A stretch of 25,365 nt of DNA from an uncultured Ruminococcus sp. (GTDB taxonomy: Bacteria > Bacillota > Clostridia > Oscillospirales > CAG-272). Shown piece after piece: positions 23,171 through 25,365 of the stretch. The stretch is from contig URUL01000018.1 of the NCBI GenBank assembly GCA_900551005.1, forward strand, positions 1 to 25,365, read 5' to 3'. The number at the start of each line of letters is the position of its first letter. The stretch's first letter is position 1. A program made the position numbers and the translations under genes. A model generated the notes under the pieces. That model saw nothing but the letters and a program-made list of their open reading frames with translations, made no database searches and was not told the DNA's origin.

Positions 23171-23188
23171 ACTTCCCGTATATAGTAT

Positions 23189-23218
23189 ATTATAATATAT
23201 CTATTATTTCTTTGTCAA
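23189..23218 (-). promoter_or_regulatory. Promoter of the yicC-to-rsgA operon
   Basis: On the minus strand TTGACA (23213-23218) and TATAAT (23189-23194), both perfect consensus hexamers, lie 18 nt apart in AT-rich DNA, about 130 nt upstream of yicC. Confidence 0.85.
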
Positions 23219-23324
23219 TACCTTTTAAACTTGTTTGCGACGAAAAAAATCGCGCAGTTTATCAAAATTTCCAATCTTATTTACAAAGAACCCGCATGTT
23301 GTTCATCAATTTGTAAAAAATAAG

Positions 23325-23333
23325 TGGTAAGAT
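23325..23333 (+). promoter_or_regulatory. Possible extended -10 of the htrA-like gene
   Basis: TGGTAAGAT is a plausible extended -10 about 43 nt upstream of the start codon; no good -35 is present (ATCAAT at 17 nt). Confidence 0.3.
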
Positions 23334-23375
23334 AAACGCATAAACAGGATAAATCAAGTTTGGAGGTCAGGTTTT

Positions 23376-24797
23376 ATGAGCCTTTGGGAAAACGAAAACA
23401 ACCAGAACGAAAACGGTGAGAAAAAGAACGATGCCGTAGAGGCTGACTTCACTGTAAAAGACACCGGCAATGACAGCACGAAAGAGACAAACGAAGAAAA
23501 GCCGACATATGTTTTTGAAAATTTATATAAAGATGAATTTGAGCGTGAAAGAAATCGTAAGAAAAAGAAAAGGGACGGCATGAGAATGTCCGGCGGCGGT
23601 GTTGCGGCAATCGTTGCACTCTGCCTCGTCGTATCCATTATATCGGGAATCGTGACAGGCATGTTCATCGGCAGGCAGAATAGTCCTTCCGATATAGCGA
23701 CGTCCACCACCTCGACTTCCGCCTCGGTCATGACACCCGGTCAGACGACGCAAACCGACGGAACGACCGCCACGACGACAGCTATTCCGCTGATAAAGCA
23801 GGCGGAATCCTCAAATAACATGCTCTCTCCCGAGGAGATAGCGGCAAAGTGCACCGACAGCGTTGTCATCGTGGAAGTGGTGACCGTGACAACATATACG
23901 ATGTTCGGCAAGACCTATGAACAGGCTTCGCGCGGTGCGGGAAGCGGCGTTATCTACAGCGCCGACGGATACGTTATCACAAACTATCATGTGGCAAGCG
24001 AAGCATGCCGCAGTATCACCGTTACGACAAACGACGGCAAAACATACAATGCTGAGTTCATCACGGGAGATAAGGATGCAGACGTAGCACTCATCAAGCT
24101 TGAGAATGCAAGCGGACTCACTCCCGCCAAGATAGGCACTTCTTCCAATCTCGCCGTAGGCAATTATGTGGCGGCGATAGGCAATCCGCTCGGATATGGT
24201 CTTACCTTTACCGATGGTAAGGTAAGCGCTCTCTCAAGAAAAGTTTCCATAGACGGTTCCTCCATGACGCTCATTCAGACGAATGCGGCTGTCAACGAAG
24301 GAAATTCCGGCGGCGGTCTTTTCAATGCGGCAGGCGAGCTTGTCGGCATCGTCAATGCCAAGATAAGCGGCGATACGGTCGAGGGCTTCGGCTTTGCCAT
24401 ACCGATAGATACCGTGGTAAAAGAGCTCAATGACCTTATCGAGGTCGGATATATCCGTGACAGAGCACGTCTCGGAGTCACCATAAATTCCCTTTATCTC
24501 ATCGATGAAAAGAAAAATTACAGCATCGTTTATTATATCCAGTCCGTTTTAAGCGGAAGCTGTGCCGAAAAGGCAGGACTGCAGACAGGCGATATACTCT
24601 ATATGCTCGATGGCGAGTTTGCCCCCGCTTCATCGTTTGCATTCGCCCTCTCAAAATATAAAGTGGGCGACACCGTTGAGCTGACCATACTCCGTCCGAA
24701 GAGCGGTATAACCTCCTCAACCGTTTATGAAAGCGATTGTACGAAAATAACGGTCAGCGTTACGTTCGAGGAATTTAACCCGAACGTCCAAAATTAA
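23376..24797 (+). CDS. Membrane-anchored HtrA/DegP-type serine protease
   Basis: A 473-residue protein: a charged cytoplasmic N-terminus (1-70), one membrane helix (about 74-98, GGGVAAIVALCLVVSIISGI), a Ser/Thr-rich linker (103-140), a trypsin-like domain with the triad His205 (NYHV), Asp236 (DADVALIKL) and Ser311 (NEGNSGGG), and one C-terminal PDZ domain (about 365-460). HtrA proteases degrade or refold damaged proteins at the cell surface. GGAGGT lies 11 nt upstream of the ATG. It is a single-gene unit with its own terminator, divergent from the operon. Frequent ATA Ile codons mark it as native chromosome. Confidence 0.93.
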   Translation: MSLWENENNQNENGEKKNDAVEADFTVKDTGNDSTKETNEEKPTYVFENLYKDEFERERNRKKKKRDGMRMSGGGVAAIVALCLVVSIISGIVTGMFIGRQNSPSDIATSTTSTSASVMTPGQTTQTDGTTATTTAIPLIKQAESSNNMLSPEEIAAKCTDSVVIVEVVTVTTYTMFGKTYEQASRGAGSGVIYSADGYVITNYHVASEACRSITVTTNDGKTYNAEFITGDKDADVALIKLENASGLTPAKIGTSSNLAVGNYVAAIGNPLGYGLTFTDGKVSALSRKVSIDGSSMTLIQTNAAVNEGNSGGGLFNAAGELVGIVNAKISGDTVEGFGFAIPIDTVVKELNDLIEVGYIRDRARLGVTINSLYLIDEKKNYSIVYYIQSVLSGSCAEKAGLQTGDILYMLDGEFAPASSFAFALSKYKVGDTVELTILRPKSGITSSTVYESDCTKITVSVTFEEFNPNVQN

Positions 24798-24840
24798 GAC
24801 ATCATTCTTTGACGTGGAAATAAAAGTTTCTCCTTCCAAA

Positions 24841-24874
24841 AACAGAACGGCGATTGCTCGCCGTTCTGTTTTTT
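24841..24874 (+). terminator. Terminator of the htrA-like gene
   Basis: AACAGAACGGCGA (24841-24853) pairs perfectly with TCGCCGTTCTGTT (24858-24870) across TTGC, followed by a run of six T (24869-24874). Confidence 0.92.
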
Positions 24875-24954
24875 GGCAGGAAAAATGCCGTGCTGTTTCA
24901 TAGGAGCTCACACCTTCATAAAAATGGGCTGAAATCATTACTTTGTGTCTTAAC

Positions 24955-25050
24955 GTACTTTTGGTCATGCAAAAGTACATGGAGCATAAAGTACTTTTCG
25001 CTTGTCCGAAAAGTACGAAAAGGTCAAAAAGAGGAAGGCTTTCCTCTTTT
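24955..25050. repeat. Three tandem hairpins, probable extragenic repeat
   Basis: GTACTTTTG/CAAAAGTAC (24955-24978), GTACTTTTCG/CGAAAAGTAC (24991-25016) and AAAAGAGGAA/TTCCTCTTTT (25027-25050) follow one another. The first two share the GTACTTTT arm, so arms could exchange partners. The second is followed by an echo of its arm (GAAAAGG). No gene fits. Confidence 0.55.
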
Positions 25051-25365
25051 GAACTCCTTCCGCATACGCGACTGAGTCGCAGGGAGCACTGCGTGGCAAG
25101 CAAGTGCGGGCGGCGGGCAAAGCAAGAAACTCAAGTCTGTCTCTCCCCATGGCTTTCTCTATACCACGCGTGCGAACACATCCCACGAAAGATCCGAGCA
25201 GATTCGCGTATGCGCTGGTTCCACGCCCGCATATAAAGGAGTGGCGGGCGTGCATGAAGTTTGTGAGCTGATAGAGCCAAGGCGCTGGGCGCGCTTTGGC
25301 AAGGCATGAACCCCGCCGTATATCGGCATGGCACAGAGCAAAGTCGAGCAGACAACCCGTGCATT
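25051..25365. other. Right-edge non-coding stretch
   Basis: No convincing gene in six frames; short open frames on both strands have unlikely composition. It holds a 9-bp GC-rich inverted repeat CACGCCCGC (25222-25230) / GCGGGCGTG (25244-25252). I compared it with the conserved cores of RNase P RNA, tmRNA and SRP RNA from memory and saw no match. Confidence 0.4.

Noticed and set aside
25131..25364. Short minus-strand frames at the right edge
   Set aside because: Pro/Arg/Cys-rich, no ribosome sites, and they coincide with inverted repeats.
24875..25365. Known structured RNA (RNase P RNA, tmRNA, SRP RNA) at the right edge
   Set aside because: None of the conserved core sequences of these RNAs could be found by eye.

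Overview
The window looks like a piece of a Clostridia-type (Bacillota) genome: an integrated, mobilizable element on the left (about 1-10060) abuts a conserved chromosomal housekeeping cluster on the right (about 11585-23056). The cluster order, read on the minus strand, is yicC-remA-gmk-rpoZ-priA-def-fmt-rsmB-rlmN-stp-prkC-rsgA, an arrangement characteristic of Bacillota; remA points the same way. No rRNA, tRNA or CRISPR array was seen. Isoleucine codon use separates the two parts: by my count ATA is absent among about 14 Ile codons at the start of the relaxase gene, but makes up roughly 16 of 36 in the chromosomal htrA-like gene.

The element. The most notable gene runs off the left edge: a minus-strand frame open for 1,047 codons (1-3141) whose translation matches, motif after motif and in order, the eukaryotic RNA-dependent RNA polymerase (RDR/QDE-1) branch of the two-barrel RNA polymerases, including the metal-binding DYDGD motif. 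Divergent from it is a DUF927-like P-loop replication ATPase (3252-5009). Next comes an intergenic region full of inverted repeats (5014-5340), a candidate oriT, then MobC, a MOBP-type relaxase with a Sel1-repeat tail, a small membrane-protein gene lying in another frame inside the relaxase gene (6498-7046), a small SHOCT-like protein and a large serine recombinase with its own strong promoter. Together they form an integrative mobilizable element: the recombinase moves it in and out of the chromosome, the relaxase and MobC nick oriT for transfer on a helper's machinery, and the ATPase, possibly with the polymerase, handles replication. The left end of the element is outside the window; the right end probably lies just after the recombinase.

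Between element and core lies a sialidase-fold (BNR) protein without a signal peptide, on its own promoter (10083-11414). The core operon starts from a strong promoter near 23190-23218 with a structured leader of about 125 nt. Its products cover RNA decay (YicC), nucleotide supply (Gmk), the RNA polymerase omega subunit, replication restart (PriA), N-terminal protein processing and initiator tRNA formylation (Def, Fmt), rRNA modification (RsmB, RlmN), a Ser/Thr phosphatase-kinase pair and ribosome assembly (RsgA). The kinase lacks the usual extracellular PASTA repeats. Divergent from the operon is a membrane-anchored HtrA-like protease (23376-24797). The last 490 bases hold no convincing gene but several strong hairpins that look like an extragenic repeat.

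The first ~130 bases carry a coding signal that fits the plus strand better than the minus-strand polymerase frame, so the left edge may be an assembly or recombination junction.
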